Shown here one piece after another: positions 45,301 to 56,307 of a DNA stretch of 64,000 nt. A program made the translations under genes and the position numbers. The notes under the pieces were generated by a model, which saw only the letters and a program-made list of their open reading frames with translations, did not search any database and had not been told where the DNA came from. Origin of the DNA: Pristionchus mayeri (taxonomy: Eukaryota; Nematoda; Chromadorea; Rhabditida; Neodiplogasteridae); the NCBI GenBank assembly GCA_036245805.1, contig BTRK01000006.1, positions 40,366,901-40,430,900 on the forward strand, written 5' to 3'. Within the stretch, counting starts at the first letter, position 1. Every line of letters starts with the position of its first letter.

Positions 45301-48300
45301 ACATTTCTCTCTTTGGCGTCCGCTACTAAGTCCACGTCAATTCCCTTTTCCGAGTGTCTAGTTCGAAGGACCGTATCGTAGATTGATATAAGATATTGTC
45401 GCCCTATGACCGGGTGTGAACGATCGATGCGTGGTGTCGTCGGGAGCTCCACATGGTGCGTTTCTTTTGTTGAACAGAAAATGTACGCCGTCCACTCATC
45501 ACTGTCATTTGTCCTGGCTGAAATAAAAATTCTTTCTCTTATCTAAAATATATACGACATTCACAATTCATTCATTTGAAACGCACATATTTTCCAAGAT
45601 CCTTTCTCCGATTGGTACCAACTGCATCCCAGAGAGCAATCTTGATCTAACTCTTAACAAGTACGCAATTAACACCAACAATCAAGGTGATATAGACCTT
45701 GATCGTATTGTTTTGGCTTGAATAGTACATCTGACCCGTCAATCCATTCCCACTGTTTAGAACTTATATTGCATGCCAAACCTAGAAAGGGGCGAGTATA
45801 ACATAGTGTATGATTGACCTACCAATCACGAATTCAGATTTGTTCCATCCATTGTTTGTCCAGTAAGTGCGATCCTGATAAAAATTGATTTGGTTAAAAG
45901 AAAGTACCAAACTCACAACAAGATTCCGAATTATAATTGGATGTTGATCGATTTCTCGACATTTTTCGACACACTTCTCGATAGAGGTTGTCAAAGTTTC
46001 TGGCTTCCGAACTCTCACAGTCGTGTATAACCCTCTACACTCTCCTTCCACATTGGCGAAATCGAACGGGCATACTGTATCTGGAGAATACAATTGTGTT
46101 CAAAAAGCAATTGAAATAATCTATACCGTCCACTAGAGGACATAAAGGGCTTGGCAAAGGATAACAAAAGGATAATGCCGATACTTTGATTCGAAAAGAA
46201 TAATGCAGTTTTAAGTACGAAAAATGAAAATCTGAAAGTCATATAAAAGGTTTTTCTGAATGTGCTTGTATAATATCATCCTAACTTAATGGTTCATATA
46301 TATATTTAGTCTGTGATATTTGTAAAAACTTATAAATGAATCACTGAAATATATACGCTTACTCGGAGTTTCAGTCGTCGTATTCGTTACGATTTTCCGT
46401 TCACAGAAAATGTACGTCGTCCATACTCCGGCGTTATCACTTCTGACTAAATTTATCATTTTCATGCATTCTCACCTCACACAATGTACAGTCGCGCCGG
46501 AAAGTGAGTAGACGATTTATATTTTTGATATAACTTTTGTTACAGTAGGCCGATCAAGTTAAATGTTGTGGCACTATATACCAAATCCATCGAGGAATAC
46601 AATGCGGATACTGGGCCATCAATTGCATCATCACTGATTTTGTAGTGATGACGCAACCGAAAAACACTTTTTCAAACATCCATTATTCTTACACAGATTT
46701 TTTCCTGCTCGCCAAACTTTCTGAGCTTGAAGATATGTTCGAGGACTATCCATGGAAAAAAATTGAAGTTGCTGCTACGTCGTACCTTGGCTGCAGCCTT
46801 GCTGCAAAATCGAGGTCGCAAATACAGAACTCGTCTTCTAGACAAGCTAGAGACTCGTTCAAAGCATCAAAATGATTGCCATCATGATAACAGATGATCC
46901 TGAGAATATGAAAACAAGAGCTGGAAATTTGCCCTCAGGGCATGAAAAAATCACTTTTTTGAATGACCATTTTTTGGACATTCATAACTTTTCGGGAAAG
47001 TTTGGTAAAAATCTGGTTTTTGCATAGTCATATTCCAAATGTATTTGAGAACTGATTCCCAACTTTTTAGTGTTTGGATAACTTTCCGACCCGCGGCGAC
47101 CGTTTTCGGAGGGATACTCGTGTCGGGAAAACCCCGTTTACGCACTCTCGTCGTCTGTACTCTCTCGCACATAGTGGTAAACAAGGTGTTTCCCAACCCG
47201 AGTATCATTCCGAAAAACGGTCGCCGCGGGCTGGAAAGTTATCCAAACACTCTAAAAAGTTGTGAATCAGTTATCCAAAACATTTTGAATATGCCTATAC
47301 AAAAACCAGATTTTTACCAAACTTTCCCACAAAGTTATGAATGTCCAAAAAAGGGTCATGCACAAAAGTTATTTTTTCATGCCCTGAGGGCAAATTTCGA
47401 GCTATTGTTTTCATATTCTCAGGATCATCTGTTATCATGATGGCAATCTTTTTGATGCTTTGAACGAGCCTCTAGCTTGTCTAGAAGCCGACTTCTGAAT
47501 TTGAGACTTCGATATTACAGCAAGGCTGCAGCCAAGGTACGACGTAGCAGCAACTTCAATTTTTTTCCATGGATAGTCCTCGAACATATCTTCAAGCTCA
47601 GAAAGTTTGGCGAGCAGGAAAAAATCTGTGTAAGAATAATGGATGTTTGAAAAAGTGTTTTTCGGTTGCGTCATCACTACAAAATCAGTGATGATGCAAT
47701 TGATGGCCCAGTATCCGCATTGTATTCCTCGATGGATTTGGTATATAGTGCCACAACATTTAACTTGATCGGCCTACTGTAACAAAAGTTATATCAAATA
47801 TAAAAATCGTCTACTCACTTTCCGGCGCGACTGTAGTAAACTACGGGGCGGCTCAGTCGAGAAAGATGTGTCACTATCGCCTATGTATGTGACGAGTCGA
47901 TTAGTCAAAAGAATGAGAAAAATTGGCTCTGTTTTAGCATCCTGGTCAGGGCTTCGGATTCGCCTTCCAGTAGGTATCAAAACAGAATTCGCATGTCCCA
48001 TTACGTATAAAATCCTTTTGGGACCTGGGTGGCCTAAGGATCCTTTGATGGGACCTGGGCGCCAAATGACTTATTTTTGGGAACCGGCTGGTCTATGATG
48101 TGACAGGGGGTTGCATGCGATGGGACCAGGGAAGCGTCAGATGGGACCCGGTCCCAAAGATGTACTTTACCGGGTCCCAGTGCTTGGGGCCTAGATACTG
48201 AAATAGAGCTGAAAAATCGATCGGGCTTGGAACTACAATAATTCGCAATAAATTATCCATGCGGATATCCCAAAGAAACCCACATATCTGCCAATACTTG

Positions 48301-51300
48301 TTCGCCCATTGATACCAACTGCTTCCAGGAGTACAATCTTCGTCCAACTCTGAGATGATTGCACTAAGAATCATTAAGTATGAAGAAAATGAGACAATTG
48401 TTGCCAACATGATGTCATGAGCATATAAATATAAAATTTTTGTTTTAAACAATCGTACAAGAACGATCACCTTTATCATATTTTTGCGGTTTAAAATCCA
48501 CAGAGGTACCGTCAATCCATTCCCACTGCTTTGAAAATTCGTTGCACCTCAACCCTAAATTATCATTCTTGTATGCATTAGCGATTATTTGGACTACCAA
48601 TCACGTAGCCATTTGCCCATCGATTGAACATCCAGTATTGGAGTTCCTGTGAATGAATTGGCCTCAATCGCTGACAATGAGTTTACCTCGGAGTTTCTGA
48701 TAATTATCGGATGTTGATCAAGTTCTCGGCACTTCTCTATTGCGATAGCCAACGATTCGGACTTCCGAATGTTAACCTTCTGGTAGAGCCCTCTGCATTC
48801 TCCATCCAGGACGTCAAAGTCTAACGGACATCCTGTGTCGAGAGAATATAATTTAGGTAAAATAGATCATGTTCCATCTTACTTAAATCCATTATCATGC
48901 CATTATCTATTTTCGTAGTATTAGGGTTATGAGCATTATTATTCGGATTGATCGATGTCGTTGCTGTAAACAATTTATCACGCGTATCACGAGTCAGTGG
49001 ATGAAAAAGAGACCTCTCGAGAACATTTTGACAATTTTTATTTCGTATTTGCCCCATATTTTGGTGGGATAATACCCACTAGTGAAGATTTCGAAAAATA
49101 TAGGTCATTGGTCCCAGAGCCGGCTTTTAGAAATTTTCCGGTTTTCAACCTGGCTATGCCGTACCTCTGCTCCCAGATGAGCTACCGGGGTGGTTTTGGT
49201 CTCAAAATGATCAGAAAATTATTCCGAACAACTTTCTTGTTGAAAACTTTTCTGTAAAACGTGAACCTGACAAGTTGTATCCAAAAAACCAAATTCTGTA
49301 TCAAAAAACAATTTTTTTCTCCATCACGGAGGAAACTTTCACGGGAATTTTTTTCCATAAAATGAAAGAATAAGTCCCTATCTGTCTAGAAAAATGTAAA
49401 TTCAGGATTTGAAGGTGGATCATATAGCGAAATTTTTAGTCAAAGTTGGCACTTTGACTACAAATCTACAAAAATTGCTCCTGCTCGATTTCAATTGACT
49501 ACTGATTATGAATTATCGGTGGTTTTCGAGTTTTAGTAATTGGATGTTCACAATAGCCACTTGAAATGTGGAGTTCGAAAATTCGAAAATTGATTTTCTC
49601 ATTCTCGATTTTGACCGAGTTTACGCGCAGCTAAAGTCCAAATATAATTGCTATACCCGTAACGCCCTAGCAAACATTTTAGTAAACCCCGATATGTACA
49701 CAATTATGTTGCAAAGGTTCACCTAAAGCTTTCGACATTCTACTTAAATGTGCTCAAACATGCTCAAAATGAGAGTGTGCAAAATATCATTGATCATTTT
49801 AAACTAAAGTTGTGTAAATATTGACAAGTTTAACGTTTGAAAATTCTTATTGGGGTCATATAAATGAGATATTATTGGATTTTACATTCTTAATTCAATT
49901 ACAGAAAAAAATTAATTTTCAGATTATTTGAATTTTGATTTCTTTCAAAATCTATCGAATTGGTTAGTTTTCTGAATAATACGGCTGGCATTCTCCTAAA
50001 AATAATTTTGCACCTTATATAAGAATACTATCTTGATCAGGTGATTTTAAAATTATCAATGACATTTTACACTCTCTCATTTTGAGCAGGTTTGATCACA
50101 TTTAAGTAGAATGTCGAAAGCTTTACGTGGACATTTGCAACATAATTGTGTACATGTCGGGATTTACTAAAATGTTTGCTAGGGTGTCACGGGTATAGCT
50201 ATTACATTTGGACTTTAGCTGCGCGTAAACTCGGTCAAAATCGAGAATGAGAAAATCAATTTTTCAAATTGATTCTAACTCCACATTTCAAGTGGCTATT
50301 GTGAACATCCAATGACTAAAACTCGAAAACCACCGATAGTTCATAATCAGTAGTCAATTGAAATCGAGCAGGAGCAATTTTTGTAGATTTGTAGTCAAAG
50401 TGCCAACTTTCACTAAAAATTTCGCGATATGATCCACCTTTAAATCCTGAATTTACATTTTTCCTAGACAGATAGGGACTTATTCTTTCATTTTATGGAA
50501 AAAAATTCCCATGAACGTTTCCTCCGTGATGGAGAAAAAAATTGTTTTTTGATTCAGAATTTTTTTTTTGGATACAACTTGTCAGGTTCACGTTTCACAG
50601 AAAAGTTTTCAACAAGAAAGTTGTTCGGAATAATTTTCTGATCATTTTGAGACCAAAACCACCCTTGTAGCTCGTCTGGGTGCAGAGGTACGGCATAGCC
50701 AGGTTGAAAACCGGAAAATTTCTAAAAGCCGGCTCTGGGACCAATGACCTATATTTTTCGAAATCTTCACTCCAGGATATTATCCCACCATAATATGGGG
50801 CAAATAAGAAATAAAAATTTTCAAAATGTTCTCGCTCTCCTCCACTGACTCGTGATACTCGTGTTATTATTATTTCAAATAAGAACTCCACGAGGAAACG
50901 CTACGGATGGACTACGCTCATAGAAAATGAATAGTTTCCAAATTTTGTTTATAAAAAATAGTGAAACAATAATTTTTTATGTATGAAAATTGTTAAAAAA
51001 GTGAGACGACATTTAAATGAAATTTAGAAAATTCTGCAAAAATGTGAAAATTTTAGCATAATTTGAATTTGGCCACGTAGTGGTCGTCTCTGTAATCTTT
51101 AGAATTCTCTACATTTGTGTATCTTTAGTTTTGTCTGAACAGTCTTTGAAGAAATCCACACAGACATCTTTTTAAGTCATCATTACCAAGGCCAGCAAAG
51201 ACAACGCCAAGACAATCCTGAGAATACCCGTATTATCTCTCTTTTGTTCTTTTTTATACGCGAATTCTTATTGAAACTTATACAAAGAATATTTCAATTA

Positions 51301-53016
51301 CGCATTTCAATTAATTTCAACATCGCCACTCACATGGAACTTGAGTAGTTGTTGTCGTCATTGTAGTCGTGGTTGTCATTGTTGTCGTGGTTTCCATTCC
51401 AATTTCCGTTTCGCATAAAATCCACGTCTCCCACATTTCAGTACTATCGTTTCTGGCTAAACTTATCATTGTCCGTGCATGGTCACGATGAAAAAATTTA
51501 GTCTACGGTAGGTTTCAAATCGACAAAAGTTGATGGGACCCTAACTACATTTCCCGATCCATTTATCTAAAAGAGTGGCAACGGTCGATAGGATGATCCT
51601 TGTTGTAATCGTTGTCAAAAGAATCAAATGAATTGAGCATGTAACAAATAAACTCACATATCTGCCAGTAATTGATGCTATTAGTCAATGCCCATTGAAA
51701 CCAACTGCTTCCGGGAAGACAATCTCCGTCCAATTCTGAAATGAATTCACCTCGAATCATGAAGAATGTTGAAGATGAGAGGATCGTTATTAGCGACTAG
51801 ACTTGAATATTATTGTTGATGGAAACATGCGCGATTGTTGCGTATTCCAACTACGAACCAAATCCTTGGATCTCGCATAGTTGTCCAAAGGGCTATTTGC
51901 ACTCTAACCCTATGTTATTGTTATCAAAATTCATATTTCCCTCTAGTGCACCTTAAACAACCCGTTCGCGTAAGAGTCGAACAAGTGCTGAGGAGTGTGA
52001 AAAACCGACATTTTGCGAAAATAGTATTCATTGGGAGATCATCTTGAGTAATCTTGAACTAATCATCTTTCTTCTATCCTCTCGAAATGAGAATCACCCG
52101 AGCAAAGTTGATGATGCGCAACATGTTCCAAACCTTTATCGTATTTTTTAGGTTTGAAATCCAATGGCGAGCCGTCGACCCATTCCCACTGCTTCGAAGA
52201 TTCGTTGCAAGCCAATCCTAAAATAGTTATCATGTACGAATTAGCGCTTCGTGCTATCTGTTACCAATCACATATCCTTCACCCCATCTGTTGGCCATCC
52301 AATACCTTTCCTGAAAATGCAAATATTGAATTCATTTCACTTTCCATACCTTATGTTTGTCAATAACTACTGGATGTTGATCAATTTCGCGACACTTCTC
52401 GATAGCCACTGTCAACCCTTCAGGCTTCCTTACTGTTGCTGACGTGTATAGCCCTCTGCATACTCCATCGACAATGTCGAAATTAGATGGACAATCGGAT
52501 ATTGCGATTTCTGAGAAGGTGTTTATTTGAGTAAAAAAATGCATCAACAGACGACGGATCATATTCCGAATATCTCTGCTTTTCAGGATTTCATACAGTG
52601 CCATACAAAAGTATTGCAACACAATTGTTTTGGTCGTAACTTACCTCTAGGATGAGATATCGACTTATGGTTTGGAGAGGTCAATAGATAAACATCACGA
52701 GAATATAGCAAGATGGTTAACGTATAATAGATACCAGTACTGAGCTAGACATAAGATATCCATTCTTCTAATTTGAGATCGGAATACAATTATGTATGGT
52801 CTAGATTTCTCGTGTCATTCTCCACTTCTACGAAGAATTGACCTTTTGCCTTTTGGGACCTTTTGCTCTTCGCTAGTCAAAGTAATAATTATTTTTCAAA
52901 AAATTTGGTAAAGGTATTGACAAATATAATTTTGTTGTTGCAATAGTTATTGTATGGTACTTAAATTTGAAAAAAAACTCACGTAAGATCGAGTAAACAA
53001 GAGGCAGTTTCCACAT
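42389..53016 (-). CDS. Type I membrane receptor: four C-type-lectin modules and a beta-tref​oil-like module
   Basis: About 27 exons chain in phase. ATG 53014-53016 opens a signal peptide (MWKLPLVYSILQIAIS). Lectin module 1 (52510-51340) reads CPSNFDIVDGVCRGLY, KQWEWVDGSPLDFKP, WETWILCE and a Thr-rich linker. Module 2 (48833-46370) reads CPLDFDVLDGECRGLY, KQWEWIDGTSVDFKP. Module 3 (46081-45430) reads CPFDFANVEGECRGLY, KQWEWIDGSDVLFKP. Next is a trefoil-like part (45500-44935): CWRWFIEERN, GSWSFLSDSGYFLSAASN. Module 4 (44850-44140) reads CPDEFDVVDGKCGGFY, KKWEWIDGSPLNFKP. A membrane helix follows (VATFLVILICVLLNLAYW, about 43680-43720) with a SRTRRT stop-transfer. The tail (43600-43440, 42470-42389) has HAYARI and LYYLPLK. 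Lectin modules bind sugars or proteins outside the cell. The Ca-site residues EPN or QPD are not seen. Treating it as one gene is inference from matching phases. Confidence 0.68.
46489..47833. mobile_element. Giant palindrome with Tc1-type ends, 1.35 kb
   Basis: CAGTCGCGCCGGAAAGTGAG begins the left arm, its inverse ends the right arm, and TA flanks both. The arms, about 640 bp each, stay similar to the centre near 47161, with a loop of about 33 bases. Both arms encode the same short frame in mirror image (MMTQPKNTFSNIHYSYTDFF). It sits in a lectin receptor intron. There is no transposase, so it is a non-autonomous foldback, probably mobilised by a Tc1/mariner-type enzyme. Confidence 0.88.
48979..50863. 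mobile_element. Giant palindrome, 1.9 kb, in a lectin receptor intron
   Basis: The left arm (about 48979-49797) and right arm (about 50055-50863) are highly similar inverted copies of about 815 bp, around a loop of about 260 bp. The ends share TATCACGAGTCAGTGGA. Mirror-image 80-codon frames appear in both arms (FAPYFGGIIPTSEDFEKYRS). No transposase motif is seen and I could not define a target duplication. Confidence 0.85.
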
Positions 53017-53850
53017 TTTAAGGCAATTCACCGGATACAATAGAACTAGAAACCTAAATAACTATTTATATGACATGGATAAAAACAGAAGTATTGAAGC
53101 GCGATAGAACGGGTGTGTGAGTAAATTGCTAAAATATTAGTTCAGAGGATGAGATGGTACACGGAGATAAGGAAGAAAGTGAGAAAAATAGGAGCTACCA
53201 AACAGAAAAATAGCGTGAACATATGAGATCTATCTGAGAGAATATACAGATAAGCAGAGAAAAATAGCAAAAAATAGGAAGAAATATTCTTTAGCAGAAA
53301 AATATCAGGACATGAACGAATAAAATATATCTGATTGAATATGAGGCCGTTTGCCTAAGATTCGCAGATTCAGAGAGATCTGGAACAAGGTGCAAATGGT
53401 CAGCGGATCAGATTGTGCATGGACATAATGTGAAAAAAATAGTTGGTTGTTTAAACAGAAAAAGGACATGTGCAAGGTCAACTATCTATCATTCCAATAA
53501 TAGAATGCCATTGCATGACGACGATCAACAGAAAGTTGGTAAGTTGGAATTTCGCTAAATTCTTTCTCACCGAATGTCACATGCGGCGTGAATTCGTGCA
53601 GGCTGCGAATCAATGAATCTAAATTGGGAGACTAACGAATGCTTACATGCATGTGATTCATTGACATTACCAGGACAGTGTCAGGTGCTAGAAAAAAGTG
53701 ATGAGTGATTGGTTTATTTAGACAATTTCTCCTGTACTACCGACCCTTCCAATTGATCATGCAGCCACTACTCCACTCTCTCAGAAGTGAATCGCAAATG
53801 ATAAGCAAACTTCCTCCTACGATGACGAAGTACTCCGGTTTCACTCACTC
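53017..53850. other. Intergenic between lectin receptor and iGluR-like gene
   Basis: No gene is seen. The two genes are divergent, so their promoters must lie here. The first part is A-rich, with repeated AGCAGAAAAATA-like words (53225-53310). Confidence 0.4.
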
Positions 53851-55998
53851 ATGCTTCGCTTCCCTTGCCCCGATGGTATTTTGCGAATCGGCTATGTCGA
53901 AGAAGTCTTCCCGAAGTTTTACGTCAATCTCCACGAGAAGTGGCAGGGTTCGACAGGATTGGAGTTCTGAATGACGTCATCTTTGAAGGGTTTATCGTCG
54001 ATTTGTGGGAGACTTACGCGCGAATCTCCGGCTGCGACGGCTTCGAATTCGTCAAGATCGACAACTACAGTAAATTGTTTTATATCAAGATTTTGTGCAC
54101 GATTCGCAAATCGCAAAGTCTATTGTTCTTAGAGCTATAATCATCCTCCTCTGTAGGATGCACTGTAAACTTTCAACTGCTCATAATGGATTAATTTCAG
54201 CCCAATTGGTACTCGATGAGGAGCCATCCGAGGGACACTTGGGCGAAGTTTACGCAGGTCGACTGTTCGCTGACGCTTGGGGAACATTAATGAATCCCTC
54301 CCGGCTCAAGTACTTCAAGCACTCTGCTGTCATTGCATTTGAGGAGGTACAAAAAATCGAAAGAAAAAACATTTTTTGAAATCGTTTTTAGGTAAATTTC
54401 TACACAACCACAGCCACGACACGCTCCGAGAAGCACGAACCCGTGCAGCACTACATCGTCTTCACTCCACAGGGTGAGCGAAGAGGAGAAACACGGGAAA
54501 CTTCATATCTTTAGCATTCGCAATCGTGATCTCGCTCCAACTTCTCGTCACTGTATTAACGAGAAGATTCAGGCAAACAACGCCAATTTTTGATATACTG
54601 AAAAGCTTTTGGTTAGTGGTTCGATCGTATTGTGCGAATGCTCACTAACATGCATTTAGTGTGATAATATTTCTACTCGGGTTTACGAGCCTCATGTTCT
54701 TCTATTCCTCAGCCTTCAAGGAGGCCCATTACATGTTCAATGATCCGCCGCCGATGTGAGTTTGCTTTTGTTTATTTATGCTTTCCTGTCAGCTCTTCCA
54801 GTCAAAGCAGTTTCTTTGTGATTTCGTATTGTCTCTGATACGTGTGTTTCAACTCGAGTGCCGTTGAGGCAAAGTGTCAAATACATTATTTATTGCAGAA
54901 ATCTCGAAACCATGCAGGAATTGTTGAATTCGGGAAAGTCAAAGTTCATCGCAACAGAGAGCAGCGTTGCCGAGGTAGCACTTCCTATATCATGCCATAA
55001 AATTGTCAAGACAAGCGAAAAAAACCATAAGGAAGCTTTGGAGTGTGTCGTCTCTCAACGCATCAGTGACCACCCCTAAGAAATGCTCGAGTCGCGCGTG
55101 GGAACTTTCTTCAGTCCATCTAAGTGCACTTCAGGTGTACACTTCCCACTACGAGATCGTCCCTTTTCTGCACGATGTAACGGATCGAATGTGCGCGAAA
55201 TTCGATTATTACTTCACTTCTATGGCCAATCAGAAATACGTGCAAGTGCATTCGTTCGATCTGCCTGATGAATGCCTCTTCAAGAAGTATGTCTACTTTA
55301 TGTTTCAATTTAATTATAATTATGTATTCGATATTCGGGGAGTGTACGAAATATTGTGGATTTAATAACGGCCTTCATGTATACAAAATATGTTGCTCGT
55401 TTTATAGGAAAAGGCACTATTATTCGTATTCAATACAACATGAACGCATGAATAAAGCTTCCAATTTCATGTTTTTAATTTTTGAGGATCACCAAAGAGC
55501 CTCATTCTGCCACGTTAAATCTGCCAGTGTATGCTGCCTTGCCGTTCTCATTCTTCATCATTCTCAACAAGACGACTCCGCACAGGGACGTCGTCAGGCT
55601 GAACAGACTCATTCGGACGGTGTACAATGCTGATATGGTATGTGTACTCGTCTTTCACTCACCCATCAGATTGCGATAACAATTAAGTGTTCAATACCCG
55701 TAGGCAAGGGTCAGGGCATTCCCTAGATAGGGAGAATACAATGAATAAATTTCAGCGAGAAAGTTTCTACATCCGACGCTATGCTCCCATCAAGAAACAG
55801 AAGAAGATGATGGAAGAGCGAAAGATTGCCGGCGACCAGAAACATTTCAAATCACTCTCGCTAACCTACCTCGCTATCCCATTCATTGTTTATCTTGGCT
55901 GCATAGCAATCTGCATAGTTACTTTTCTTTTCGAGTACTTCTTCCTGATGCTTCTCTACAAACGCCTTTTGCGCAAAGTTTTCAGAATAAACGCTTGA
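53851..55998 (+). CDS. Divergent ionotropic glutamate receptor-like protein, with one apparent frameshift
   Basis: Nine exons. ATG 53851 begins MLRFPCPDGILRIGYVEEVF, an S1-lobe start. The family continuation FEGFIVDLWETYARISGCDG lies in another frame without a splice site, so a one-base shift near 53940 is likely. Next come EPSEGHLGEVYAGRLFADAW and VNFYTTTATTRSEKHEPVQH, then helix M1 (AFAIVISLQLLVTVL, 54510), M3-like VIIFLLGFTSLMFFYSSAFK (54660), the S2 lobe (NLETMQELLNSGKSKFIATE, 54900; FDLPDECLFKKI), LNLPVYAALPFSFFIILNKT and a last helix (LAIPFIVYLGCIAICIVTFL) ending TGA at 55996-55998. The order is that of iGluR-type ligand-gated channels. The pore loop between M1 and M3 is very short and SYTANLAAF is absent, so it resembles divergent nematode members, perhaps chemosensory subunits, rather than classical synaptic receptors. 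Confidence 0.7.
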
Positions 55999-56307
55999 TA
56001 AAGTGCGCAATTCTTCTAGTTCGTGTTCGCCAATTGTCTCTCCGATGGCTATCTCATGACGCCATCTGTTTCAATTAGAGCATGGTCAACTCGCGGAAAC
56101 AACAGATTGAAAGACGAGATAGTGCGAAATGGACAATCGACGATCACTGAATTTTCACATTTTTCCCGTTTCGATCAATTTTCGGGTAACGGAGATAAAA
56201 TCATGGGCGTCGAATGGAAAGAAGAGAATGAAATATAATTTACAGGTGCGTTTTTCGCGCGGCGTATAGCGTTCGTTTTCTCGTTCATTAAAAGCATTTA
56301 TCATCAG

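Noticed and set aside
46645..47677. Two genes for the same 77-80-residue protein on opposite strands
   Set aside because: They are the two arms of one palindrome and show no splice or start context.
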